Shown here piece after piece: positions 1 through 8,118 of a stretch of 25,516 nt of DNA (the first letter of the stretch is position 1; every line of letters starts with the position of its first letter). A program made the translations under genes and the position numbers. The notes beneath the pieces were generated by a model. The model was not told the DNA's origin, did no database searches, and saw nothing but the letters and a program-made list of their open reading frames with translations. Where the stretch lies: contig CAYTVI010000025.1 of assembly GCA_964441765.1 (NCBI GenBank), positions 1-25,516 of the forward strand, written 5' to 3'. The DNA comes from Sulfurospirillum sp964441765 (GTDB lineage: Bacteria; Campylobacterota; Campylobacteria; Campylobacterales; Sulfurospirillaceae).

Positions 1-1
1 T

Positions 2-2386
2 TTTACAACAGAACTTTATGAGCCAAGGGTTTGTTATAACGAAACCTATTACAATGCTGATGGTAACCAAACCATTACAACGCCTACGATGGGAGATATT
101 ATTACTGTTAAGTCGTGGATCGCCAATATGAAAATAGATGCCAGTGATGCCAATCTTGAAACAGCACAAAAAGTAGAAATTACCATCGAGCACGACAGCA
201 CAAATTTGGAATATCAGCCAGAAACAACAACGATTAAAAACATTGGTGATAGCGCTTATCTTCCTAAAACAGATGCACAAGATAGCGATATTGCTACCTT
301 TTACTCTGATACTAATACGTCTGTTTGGCGTGTTGGCATTGGAGCGAATGCAACCAATGGAGGAGATTTAGAACCTAATATGACAGGAGATGATGATAAC
401 AAAGTCTATATTGCTTATAAAACAAAAATACTCTCTTCTGGAAATATTCAAATTTCAAATCTTTACAAAGTTTCCTATGAAAATAGTAACATGGGACTGC
501 GTATTGGCGATGAATCACCTCTAAATATTGGAATTTGTCGAAGTGATTTCAACAGTACGATTTCCGTCAGTCCTCCTATTGGTGTCTTTACTGTCACCAA
601 CAGTAATTTTTCAGGAAGTTCTATTTCAACAGATTCCAAACACGCTGACAATGCACTTTACACGCAAGTTACTGACCAAGCTTTTAGTGTTAAAGTACTT
701 GCTTTAAATAACGATTTCACTTCATTAAAGTCTTATACAGGTGATGTCAATCTTACATTAATTACAACACCTAGCTATTTACCAAGCGATTCAGATGTTC
801 AAAAACAAGCTAAATGTGATGCTGCGACTGCATTGGGTACCCGTCAAGCTATCTCTTTTAACAATCAAAGTTCCAAAGATGTCACACTGAATTATTCTAG
901 TGCTTACAAAGATGTTGCATTTAAAATTACTTACGATGCAAATGGTATTATAAAGCATGTTTGTTCTCGCGATAGTTTTTCCATAAGACCTGCGAACTAT
1001 ACGATTACAACCAATACAAGCCCTTTAATCGGAGCTAGAACTTATAATCTTATTCTAAACAGTATCAATAGTGCGGGGACAACAACGCCTGGTTACACCC
1101 AAACTGTTACCAATAATGCAAACCAAAGTGCCTTTATGACACTCTCACCACCATCCACATGTACGCTTCCTGCAACACAAACCTTACTTAATACACTTTC
1201 GTTTAGCAACGGCAGTGCAAGCTATACACCTTTTATATACCCTAATATTGGTGATGTGAATGTTACTGTTTCTGATAATGAGTGGACACGAATTGACCAA
1301 AATAGTTACACAACAAAAGGATTTGATGACTGTATTGTTGGAAGCAATAGCAACACACCATCTAATGGAAAAGTAGGATGTCTGATTAAAAAAATACAAC
1401 CTTTTGTTTTTATCCCTAAACAATTTACCAATACACTTAATGTTCAAAATTTTGACAATCGTACGTTTACTTATATCTCAAACGATGGAAACATGAGTGC
1501 TGAAGTTTTATTGACAACAACGGCAACCTTAGATGACAACACCACGGCAACCAATTACACCGCAAATTGTTTTGCTAAAGATATAAGCTACACACTCACG
1601 TTATTGAACAACCCTCTAACATGGCTCAATGGAACACCCGATGCCATCAGTCGCATTCGCTATTTTGAAGATGGGGTTAGTTCAAACTTTGAAAACAATG
1701 CTACCGTAGGAAGTGCTACATTTAGCTCACCACAAAGTAGTTTTACAAATGGTACTGCCAATAATCTTACCATGCTCTTTAATTTTACACGCACAACGAA
1801 TAGACCTGATGAGCCATTTGAAATTTCAAAAAATGACTTCAATATTTCCGTACAAGATACCAATGGAACATTAGGTGTCGATTTTGACCGTACGCTTAAT
1901 GAAAGTAGCACTTTTTATTACGGGCGGATTCATGCACCTGATACAAAAGTCAGTGGCAATATAGCTAACGATATAAGACTTTATTATGAAGTCTATTGCC
2001 GTACATGTAATAGAACAGCGTTAGATATTAATGGCAGTGAAAGTGTTGATTCAATTTACTGGTACAACAATATACTACACACTCCTACACATGCACAACT
2101 TGCTAATGGCGACTTTACTTCTACATCAGGAACAACGATAAGTGACGCACAACCATTGAGTATTGATTTAACAGCGCCTAGCCTTCCACATAAAGACAAA
2201 ATTTTAATTCATGCACCATTGTGGCTTATCCAAAATCCTATTTTACCCACAGCAACAACAAATAATTTTTTGATAGAATTTACCAAAGGTGCAACAACTT
2301 GGGCAGGGCAAGGAAAGCTTGGTCGTACGATTGATGACACCAATACCAGTGTTTCTAAAAAAACCAATAAAAGAATCGAATGGTAA
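2..2386 (+). CDS. Large Asn/Thr/Ser-rich extracellular protein, MshQ/DUF6701-like (5' truncated)
   Basis: The reading frame is open from base 2, so the gene starts before the window; the ATG at 89 is only the first internal Met. About 794 C-terminal residues are present. They are rich in Asn, Thr, Ser and Asp and look like successive beta-sandwich domains with a few Cys. A C-S-R-D-S-F-S-I-R-P segment (bases about 961-992) resembles a motif I associate with large MshQ/DUF6701 proteins encoded with MSHA-type pilins. There is no obvious C-terminal membrane anchor. The stop TAA overlaps the next start and three prepilin-like genes follow, so a role as a pilus-associated or surface adhesive protein is likely. 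The family call rests on composition, one motif and context, not on a clear domain match. Confidence 0.6.
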   Translation, partial: FTTELYEPRVCYNETYYNADGNQTITTPTMGDIITVKSWIANMKIDASDANLETAQKVEITIEHDSTNLEYQPETTTIKNIGDSAYLPKTDAQDSDIATFYSDTNTSVWRVGIGANATNGGDLEPNMTGDDDNKVYIAYKTKILSSGNIQISNLYKVSYENSNMGLRIGDESPLNIGICRSDFNSTISVSPPIGVFTVTNSNFSGSSISTDSKHADNALYTQVTDQAFSVKVLALNNDFTSLKSYTGDVNLTLITTPSYLPSDSDVQKQAKCDAATALGTRQAISFNNQSSKDVTLNYSSAYKDVAFKITYDANGIIKHVCSRDSFSIRPANYTITTNTSPLIGARTYNLILNSINSAGTTTPGYTQTVTNNANQSAFMTLSPPSTCTLPATQTLLNTLSFSNGSASYTPFIYPNIGDVNVTVSDNEWTRIDQNSYTTKGFDDCIVGSNSNTPSNGKVGCLIKKIQPFVFIPKQFTNTLNVQNFDNRTFTYISNDGNMSAEVLLTTTATLDDNTTATNYTANCFAKDISYTLTLLNNPLTWLNGTPDAISRIRYFEDGVSSNFENNATVGSATFSSPQSSFTNGTANNLTMLFNFTRTTNRPDEPFEISKNDFNISVQDTNGTLGVDFDRTLNESSTFYYGRIHAPDTKVSGNIANDIRLYYEVYCRTCNRTALDINGSESVDSIYWYNNILHTPTHAQLANGDFTSTSGTTISDAQPLSIDLTAPSLPHKDKILIHAPLWLIQNPILPTATTNNFLIEFTKGATTWAGQGKLGRTIDDTNTSVSKKTNKRIEW

Positions 2387-3078
2387 TGCGCCAAGGCTCT
2401 TCGATGTTAGAACTCGTGATTGCCATCGTTGTCATGGGCATAGCGGTGATGTCATTACCGTTAATTCTTTTACAAACAAAAAGCAACAATGAGTTTGCCC
2501 TACAACAAGAGAGCATTTTAGCAGCACGAACAAAGTTAGGAGATATCTTAACCTATGCATGGGATGAGGAAGCTACCAACCAACTTGAAGGTGCTTTTGT
2601 CCTTGATACCAATGACACTGGTTCAGAAACAGAACTGAATAAACACACAAACTCTAGACGTATAGGACATCTCTTTGCAGATAAAAGACGTAAAGGTTTT
2701 GATACATTCACACAAGCTACCGCCCATAATGCTTTAGGTTCTGATACGGGAGAGGTAACACTCTTAGCCTATGATGATATTGATGATTTTCATAACAGTG
2801 TGCAAAGTCTTTACAATACAGGCGAAGCAGCACTCAACGGATTAGATTATAAATTTACAGATATCAACCTTACCACACGTGTTATCTACGTTGATGATTC
2901 AGCCACATACAGCAATCAAATCATCAATGATTTTATTTTTACAACCGCTAACGCAAACCGACGAAGCAATCTAAAAATGATACAAATAGATGTAGTAGGT
3001 GCTCAGACAAACTTTTCATTGCGTGCTTACAGCGCCAATATAGGAGAAAGTGAGCTTTTAAGGAGAACAACATGGTAA
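2380..3078 (+). CDS. Type IV prepilin-like minor pseudopilin (MshD-like)
   Basis: 232 residues. A class III (prepilin) signal begins R-Q-G then S-S-M-L-E-L-V, followed by a hydrophobic helix to about residue 30. Prepilin peptidase would cut after Gly, leaving Glu at mature position 5, which normally aids assembly. Mature residue 1 is Ser rather than the usual Phe. The rest is a soluble, Asp/Asn/Thr-rich domain, typical of minor pilins. The ATG at 2380 or the in-frame ATG at 2386 could be used; the latter overlaps the upstream TAA as TAATG, suggesting coupling. The gene overlaps the next prepilin by 7 bp. MshD is the nearest guess from position and length. A T2SS-type or transformation pseudopilin is possible. 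Confidence 0.75.
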   Translation: MVMRQGSSMLELVIAIVVMGIAVMSLPLILLQTKSNNEFALQQESILAARTKLGDILTYAWDEEATNQLEGAFVLDTNDTGSETELNKHTNSRRIGHLFADKRRKGFDTFTQATAHNALGSDTGEVTLLAYDDIDDFHNSVQSLYNTGEAALNGLDYKFTDINLTTRVIYVDDSATYSNQIINDFIFTTANANRRSNLKMIQIDVVGAQTNFSLRAYSANIGESELLRRTTW

Positions 3079-3980
3079 GAAAAGCATTTACGATGCTAGA
3101 ACTTGTCATGGTTATGGTTGTTTTAGGCATTGTTGCTTCTATTGGCGCAGAGATGATTACCAGTCTTTATGAAAACTATTTGAAAACAAGAGCCATTGAA
3201 CGGCTTCAAATGCAAACAGAACTTGTCTTAAATCAGATTGCCAATCGATTACAATACCGCATCAAAGACAGCGTTATAGGACGAAATAGTGTTCTCTTTA
3301 CAGATTATCAACCTCTTCCTAACGCAGAGGGAAACTACACTATTTTAGAGTGGATTGGAAAAGACAATGAAGGCTTTTTAGGCGAACATAATGGCACCCA
3401 TAATGTGCCTGGGTGGAGTGGTTTTGTTGACCTAGATAGCAATGACACAACATCAAGTGCAACGCCACCGCGTATTAAAACACCTGGAAGCAGGCTTGAT
3501 TTTGCGGAAAACATCATCAATACACTCTCAAATGGAACTGTTTCTCTCAATGCAGGATTTAAGAGCCCCGCACTTATTTTTAAAGGAAAAGATTCTTATG
3601 ATATCAGCCAGTATGGCTGGGGTGGTAGTGATGGTAACTATACCCATCGTGTCCAACGTAATGGTGTAGATGTTCTTGAATTTATCGAAACCACGCCTCC
3701 TAGTGAAATATTTGAACAATATGATTTAGCATGGAGTGCTTATGCGATTGTCCCCCAAGGCAATAACCCAGATGATTTCAATCTTACCCTTTATTACAAC
3801 TATCAGCCTTGGCATGATGAGGATTATACCGATGGAAATGTTACTCTTTTAGTGGAACATGTTAGTACGTTTCGCTTCACTCAAATTGGTGACACCATTC
3901 GTCTTAAGCTCTGTATCAGCGATGCAAACCGCAGTGGCACTTTTGATTTTGCATTTTGTAAAGAAAAGGTGATTTATTGA
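3072..3980 (+). CDS. Type IV prepilin-like protein, PulJ/PilW/MshO-like
   Basis: 302 residues. The N-terminus reads V-R-K-A then F-T-M-L-E-L-V, followed by a hydrophobic helix to about residue 28. Phe at +1 and Glu at +5 are canonical, but the residue before the cut is Ala, not Gly, which is uncommon though tolerated in some prepilins. A helix (about 30-60) leads to a larger beta-rich domain, a size and layout seen in PulJ/PilW/MshO-type pseudopilins. The start is well supported by AAGGAG at 3060-3065, six bases before ATG. It lies between two other prepilins in one operon. Its partner secretion ATPase, platform protein and secretin are not in this window. Confidence 0.75.
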   Translation: MVRKAFTMLELVMVMVVLGIVASIGAEMITSLYENYLKTRAIERLQMQTELVLNQIANRLQYRIKDSVIGRNSVLFTDYQPLPNAEGNYTILEWIGKDNEGFLGEHNGTHNVPGWSGFVDLDSNDTTSSATPPRIKTPGSRLDFAENIINTLSNGTVSLNAGFKSPALIFKGKDSYDISQYGWGGSDGNYTHRVQRNGVDVLEFIETTPPSEIFEQYDLAWSAYAIVPQGNNPDDFNLTLYYNYQPWHDEDYTDGNVTLLVEHVSTFRFTQIGDTIRLKLCISDANRSGTFDFAFCKEKVIY

Positions 3981-4429
3981 TGAGAAAAGGATTTTCGATG
4001 CTGACCGCTATTATTTTTCTTATCCTTGTCGCCACCATCGCAACACTTACTTTAACCCTTTCCTCTCAATCGCTCAAACAAACCAATGATGTTTTTCTAC
4101 GTTCACAAGCTGAACTTTTAGCGAAAAGTGCAACCGAGTATGCACTACTTGCCATCAGTGGGCATGATATTAATGCCACAAATAACTGTGTGAATAGCAT
4201 CAACACACAATATCCACAAGCAGGAAATAATGCCATCTTTGATATTAACATCACACTTCACTATATAGGAAATGGTCTTCCTAATGGATGTAATGCCTTA
4301 AGTAATAGCCTCTCCACAAATGACTCAAATCTGACTGTTATCATCGATACGATTATCGCAACCACCACTGAAAACAACATTTCATCCGAACCTATTCGCC
4401 TTCATCGTCGTACGATTCAAAAGCCGTAA
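3980..4429 (+). CDS. Prepilin-like minor pseudopilin lacking Glu5, PilX/MshP-like
   Basis: 149 residues from ATG at 3980, whose A is the last base of the upstream TGA; a TTG three bases earlier is a less likely start. The N-terminus is M-R-K-G then F-S-M-L-T-A-I followed by a hydrophobic helix. Gly at -1 and Phe at +1 are canonical, but mature position 5 is Thr instead of Glu. GspK and PilX/MshP-type tip pseudopilins also deviate at position 5, which fits a tip or initiation role. One pair of Cys (about residues 73 and 100) could form a disulfide. It is the last gene of the run; 89 bp separate it from hpf and no clear terminator hairpin was seen. Confidence 0.75.
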   Translation: MRKGFSMLTAIIFLILVATIATLTLTLSSQSLKQTNDVFLRSQAELLAKSATEYALLAISGHDINATNNCVNSINTQYPQAGNNAIFDINITLHYIGNGLPNGCNALSNSLSTNDSNLTVIIDTIIATTTENNISSEPIRLHRRTIQKP

Positions 4430-4472
4430 AATCAGTACAAAAATCCTCCTATTCATTTAAGCTTTCATTTGT

Positions 4473-4478
4473 TATACT
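4473..4478 (+). promoter_or_regulatory. Candidate -10 element of hpf
   Basis: TATACT in a T-rich stretch, 40 bases before the hpf start, with no good -35 box. Between it and the gene is a short CCCC-AGA-GGGG hairpin (4491-4501) just upstream of the AAGGAG ribosome binding site (4507-4512). The promoter is inferred from the consensus only. Confidence 0.4.
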
Positions 4479-4518
4479 TTTTCTATCAACCCCCAGAGGG
4501 GAAGGAAAAGGAGACAAG

Positions 4519-5034
4519 ATGAATACCAGTATCGTAGGAAAACAATTTGATTTGACTGATCCAATCAAAGCTTATATTGAAAGTGCTGTTGATGGACTTG
4601 GTAAATACAATTTAGATATTATCTCTGTACGTACGGTTATCTCTGCCGATGAAAAAAATGGCAAAAAAGGCTTCAATATCGAATTTGCTATCAATATGGC
4701 ACATAAAAACACTGTTGTCATTCAGCAAAAAGATAAAGACGTTTATGCTGCGATTGATTTAGCGATTGAGCGTGCTAAAAAAGTACTTCGTCGCCACCAC
4801 GATAAAATTACAAATCATAAAAAATCTGAAGCTGAAATTATCGAAGATGTTGCCTTAGAGGGAAGCGATGATGAAATCGTTCCAATGAGACTTGATAGCT
4901 ACAAACCTATCGAAGTTGAAGATGCAATGAATGAGTTAAAAGCTTCTGATAAACAATTTATCGTTTTCCACGACATGGAAGACAAATTCCGCGTAATGTA
5001 TAAAAAAACCGATGGACGTTTTGGTCTGTACTAA
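4519..5034 (+). CDS. hpf: Ribosome hibernation promoting factor, long form (HPF/YfiA family)
   Basis: 171 residues. The first ~100 form the HPF/RaiA ribosome-binding domain, with a basic segment R-A-K-K-V-L-R-R-H-H-D-K near residue 95. An acidic linker follows, then the C-terminal dimerisation domain (about 115-171) with the family's V-P-M-R-L-D-S-Y-K-P and the A-x-x-x-L-x-x-S-D-K-Q-F-I-V-F pattern. Long HPF proteins silence ribosomes by forming 100S dimers in stationary phase or starvation. AAGGAG six bases before ATG gives a strong start. It appears to be a single-gene unit. Its TAA overlaps the convergent recG stop. Older annotations call this family sigma-54 modulation protein. Confidence 0.93.
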   Translation: MNTSIVGKQFDLTDPIKAYIESAVDGLGKYNLDIISVRTVISADEKNGKKGFNIEFAINMAHKNTVVIQQKDKDVYAAIDLAIERAKKVLRRHHDKITNHKKSEAEIIEDVALEGSDDEIVPMRLDSYKPIEVEDAMNELKASDKQFIVFHDMEDKFRVMYKKTDGRFGLY

Positions 5035-6845
5035 CCAATAGGAGGCATTTTTGCCTCCTCCACTCTTTGCTTTGCCTCTTTTAAAATCATCTCATCTTCA
5101 ACCATATCAAACCAGACAAAACGCTTACCACTTTGCATTGCCCCTTCTACCACATCGCCACCGTGACGATACTTTAAGTCTAGTTCTGCGATTTCAAAGC
5201 CATCTAATGTTTTAGAAAACGCTTCCAACCGCTCACTTTTTGCAAGGTTGGTGTAAAGATAACAATAGCCTTTAAGTCCATTACGGCTGACACGGCCTCT
5301 GAGTTGATGCAAACTAGCCAACCCCAAACGCTCAGCACCTACAATCACAATGGTAGAAAGACGTGGTAAAGAGATACCCACTTCCACAACGGTGGTTGAG
5401 ATGAGCAGATTGCCCTCTTCTTTAAAGGTTTTTAAAATCTCCTCTTTGTGTTTATCTTTGCCATACGTCACATAGACTTTTTCAAAGTTTTTTTCCCAAA
5501 AGCCTCGTCCTTCGTCGATGGATTGGTAATTGACCATTTCACTCTCTTCCACAAGCGGATAGACGATGATGCATTGATGGTTCAGAGCGATTTCTCGTTT
5601 TACATGTAAAAGCATTTCTTTAAAATCTTGTTTATTGACAACCATTGTTGTGATATCTTTAGGAAATGGCAACATTTTGATAAAAGAAAAATCGACCAAG
5701 GAAGATTGTATCATGCTCAGTGTTCTTGGAATCGGTGTAGCTGAAAATTGTACGTAATGAGGATGCCATGCATTATGTGAAACCAATGTTGCTAATAAAG
5801 CGCGCTGTTTTGTTCCAAAACGATGCTGTTCATCGACCATCACTAAAGCGCACTTTGGCAATTCTCGATACAAAAGAGCATGCGTACCGATAATCAAATC
5901 AGCTCCTTCTAAAGAGTTCTCTTGTTTTTCATCTTGTGTGACTAAAACTGTTTTTACATGTAAAGGTAAAAACGTGAGTGCTTCTTCGTAGAGCTGATTG
6001 GCAAGAACCGTGGTGGGAGCCATCAAAACCGACTTATGTGGATATGCCATCATGACACAGCTTAAAATCACCATCGTTTTTCCGCACCCTACATCACCCA
6101 TCACGACACGTTTTGTCGCATACTCACTTAAAAAATCCTTCTTGATTTCACCGATAACTTTGATTTGATCAGACGTTAAACGAAACGGTAACGCATCAAT
6201 GAAGGGCTTTTCATCACCATCAAGTTTGCATGAGCTTTCAAACCGTACTTTTTTGTGAGAAAGCTTTTTAAGGTAATTAAAAATCTCAACAAATTTCAAT
6301 ACATTTTCATTCAAAGGAGAAGTTTTCTTTGGAAAATGCAAGCTTAAAAGCGCTTCTATTTCTTTTACATGTAAGCCTTCACTCCTTAAAGACTCTTCAG
6401 TTAAATAGCGCTCCATCAAACCTATAACGGTTTTATTTTGCAGCGGTGTTTTATATTTGGGAATGATGGTGTTAATTGACGAGATGATTTTAGGCTGAAT
6501 GATTTGCAGGCGTAAGCCATTTTGCTGTACTTTTCCGCTGATGTAAAGTGCACTCTCTACTTTAAACAGTGTTTTAAGGTACGGTTTATAGGCAAAAAAA
6601 ACGCCCTCAAGCTGCTTCTTCCAAGCCTCACAATAAAAGCTAATTTGCAATACCTTTGGACTTTGCTTGATGGAAAGTACTTTTACATGTAAAGTATTGG
6701 TAGTGTCTAAAAGAGGAAAGGGTGAGAGTGTTGTGTTTTCATACTCATGAGGAATCAGTAACGCCAAATCGAGTAGCGTTACGACTCCTAATTTTTTTAA
6801 GCGATCTTTGTCCGCTCTATCAAGGTTTTGCACGTTTGGTGACAA
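5031..6845 (-). CDS. recG: ATP-dependent DNA helicase RecG
   Basis: 604 residues, short compared with the ~690 of E. coli RecG but usual for epsilonproteobacteria as I recall. An N-terminal wedge/OB domain (about 40-180) precedes the two helicase lobes. Walker A is G-D-V-G-C-G-K-T at 250-257 (Cys where many RecG have Ser). The DEAH-type box is D-E-Q-H-R-F-G at 338-344. S-A-T-P-I-P-R-T (368-375) and the late motif Q-L-R-G-R-V-S-R also match. RecG remodels stalled replication forks. The displayed start is TTG at 6845; a GTG at 6833 is an alternative and neither has a strong ribosome site. It overlaps the M16 gene by 26 bp, so translation is probably coupled. Four copies of the TTACATGTAA palindrome lie inside it. 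Confidence 0.95.
   Translation of the reverse strand: MSPNVQNLDRADKDRLKKLGVVTLLDLALLIPHEYENTTLSPFPLLDTTNTLHVKVLSIKQSPKVLQISFYCEAWKKQLEGVFFAYKPYLKTLFKVESALYISGKVQQNGLRLQIIQPKIISSINTIIPKYKTPLQNKTVIGLMERYLTEESLRSEGLHVKEIEALLSLHFPKKTSPLNENVLKFVEIFNYLKKLSHKKVRFESSCKLDGDEKPFIDALPFRLTSDQIKVIGEIKKDFLSEYATKRVVMGDVGCGKTMVILSCVMMAYPHKSVLMAPTTVLANQLYEEALTFLPLHVKTVLVTQDEKQENSLEGADLIIGTHALLYRELPKCALVMVDEQHRFGTKQRALLATLVSHNAWHPHYVQFSATPIPRTLSMIQSSLVDFSFIKMLPFPKDITTMVVNKQDFKEMLLHVKREIALNHQCIIVYPLVEESEMVNYQSIDEGRGFWEKNFEKVYVTYGKDKHKEEILKTFKEEGNLLISTTVVEVGISLPRLSTIVIVGAERLGLASLHQLRGRVSRNGLKGYCYLYTNLAKSERLEAFSKTLDGFEIAELDLKYRHGGDVVEGAMQSGKRFVWFDMVEDEMILKEAKQRVEEAKMPPIG
5040..5059. terminator. Possible hairpin terminator between hpf and recG
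   Basis: AGGAGGCA, a TTTT loop, then TGCCTCCT form an 8-bp GC-rich stem six bases after the hpf stop. It lies inside the last codons of convergent recG. No T-run follows on either strand, so it may be only a weak or Rho-assisted stop, or a chance feature of the recG coding sequence. Confidence 0.35.
5598..5611. repeat. TTTACATGTAAA palindrome, copy 1
   Basis: TTTTACATGTAAAA, the longest (14-bp) version, inside recG. It is read there as part of L-L-H-V-K (residues 412-416). Confidence 0.85.
5953..5964. repeat. TTTACATGTAAA palindrome, copy 2
   Basis: Exact 12-bp copy inside recG, read as L-H-V-K (295-298). Confidence 0.85.
6365..6374. repeat. TTACATGTAA palindrome, copy 3
   Basis: 10-bp core copy inside recG, with T to the left and G to the right. 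It is read as L-H-V-K (158-161). Confidence 0.8.
6682..6693. repeat. TTTACATGTAAA palindrome, copy 4
   Basis: Exact 12-bp copy inside recG, read as L-H-V-K (52-55). Confidence 0.85.
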
Positions 6846-8118
6846 CCGAGAAACTTAGTTTGGTGATTTCGTCGTGTTTTTGGATAAAGTGATTCAGTTC
6901 TTCAAGGCTTAGTTTTTCGATTTTCTCAAGCTGCTTTTTAGAATATCCTAGCTCAAATCCACCGTAATACTCAAAAAAGGCACGATTAAGGCGTTGAGAA
7001 AGTGTTTCGTTGCGCAACGGCTCACTTCCGAGTAAAAAGCGTTTAGCTTGTGCTAACTCTTCAGCGGTCGCGCCATTTTGAACAAAACGTTTTATCTCTT
7101 CTTTGACGATTTTTTTAGCTTCGTCTAAATTCTCATTTTTGGTTTGTAAGTGTCCTGTAAAACTGCTGTGCGATTTTCCCACACTGGTTCGGCTGTAACT
7201 TGAATAAGCGAGTCCTCGCTTCACACGAATCTCTTCCATCAAGCGACTTCCAAAACCACTCTCACCTAAAATAAAGCTTGCAACTTTAGCTTTATAGCTC
7301 TCTTCATCGCCACTTTTCATATAAAAAGGTGCACCAAAATAGATATAGGCTTGTTCGCTCTCTTTTTCAATAATCAACTCTTTTTCATCTTTACGTGCTT
7401 CAAAATAAGGCATCGCTTTGGCTTGCCCGCGTTTGATTTCTTGTAAAACAGGCGTTACCAATTTTTTAATTTCTGAAAGCTCAATATCACCACCGGCGAC
7501 AATGATGACATTTTCCAAACTCACATGTTCTTTATAAAACGCTTCCACATCTTTAAGCTTTAAGTTTTTAATACTTTTCACATCACCATAATACGCATGC
7601 GCAAACGGAGTTCCTTCAAAAAGGATTTTTTGTAAATTAAGATTGGCGATGTAGTCAAAATCACTCTCTTTATTAGAGAGCATCCCAAGGGTGAGAAGTT
7701 TCACTTTTTCAAAACTCTCTTTTGAAAAGTTGGGACTTTTAAGAAGTTTTGAAAGCATTTCTAGCGCGTATGGAAATTGTTCTTTTAACGAAGAGACATC
7801 AAAAACCAATGTTTCTGTTCCCGCATTAGCACTCAAACCAATGGCACGAAACTCTAGCTCTTCCGCAAAGGCGGTTGAGCCCATCTCTTTGGTACCCTCA
7901 CCCAACATGGCTGCTAAAAATTTTGCAATTCCCTCGTTATTGCCATCTTCCATGCTTCCACCATTTTTAATCACGAGTTGCAATGAAACCAAAGGAAGAG
8001 ACGCATCCTTCTCAAACACAACAGGAATGTCTACGCCTTGAATTGCTATTTTACTTATCTCTTGTGCCACGAGCACTCCTTGTAACAAAATCATTAAACT
8101 TAAGAGTAATTTTTTCAT
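6820..8118 (-). CDS. M16-family protease-like periplasmic protein without the zinc motif
   Basis: 432 residues with a signal peptide (about 1-18, cut near V-A-Q). Both M16 halves are recognisable. Where active members have G-x-x-H-F-L-E-H-M, this protein has G-I-A-K-F-L-A-A-M (about 63-71), so His, Glu and His of HxxEH are all replaced. The C-terminal half keeps R-V-K-R-G-L-A-Y-S, the Arg/Tyr pair that in two-subunit M16B enzymes is supplied by the non-metal partner. I infer that it is the R/Y subunit of a heterodimeric protease whose zinc subunit is encoded elsewhere, or a non-catalytic scaffold. It overlaps mqnC by ATGA and recG by 26 bp. Confidence 0.85.
   Translation of the reverse strand: MKKLLLSLMILLQGVLVAQEISKIAIQGVDIPVVFEKDASLPLVSLQLVIKNGGSMEDGNNEGIAKFLAAMLGEGTKEMGSTAFAEELEFRAIGLSANAGTETLVFDVSSLKEQFPYALEMLSKLLKSPNFSKESFEKVKLLTLGMLSNKESDFDYIANLNLQKILFEGTPFAHAYYGDVKSIKNLKLKDVEAFYKEHVSLENVIIVAGGDIELSEIKKLVTPVLQEIKRGQAKAMPYFEARKDEKELIIEKESEQAYIYFGAPFYMKSGDEESYKAKVASFILGESGFGSRLMEEIRVKRGLAYSSYSRTSVGKSHSSFTGHLQTKNENLDEAKKIVKEEIKRFVQNGATAEELAQAKRFLLGSEPLRNETLSQRLNRAFFEYYGGFELGYSKKQLEKIEKLSLEELNHFIQKHDEITKLSFSVVTKRAKP

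Noticed and set aside
1184..1911. Antisense ORFs in the large surface protein gene
   Set aside because: They are shadows opposite a long continuous coding frame and have no start signals or recognisable domains.
5598..6693. LHVK as a protein repeat in RecG
   Set aside because: The sites have irregular spacing and lie in different domains, and the same four residues occur in HemL and nearly so in MetE with the same DNA, so the signal is in the DNA.
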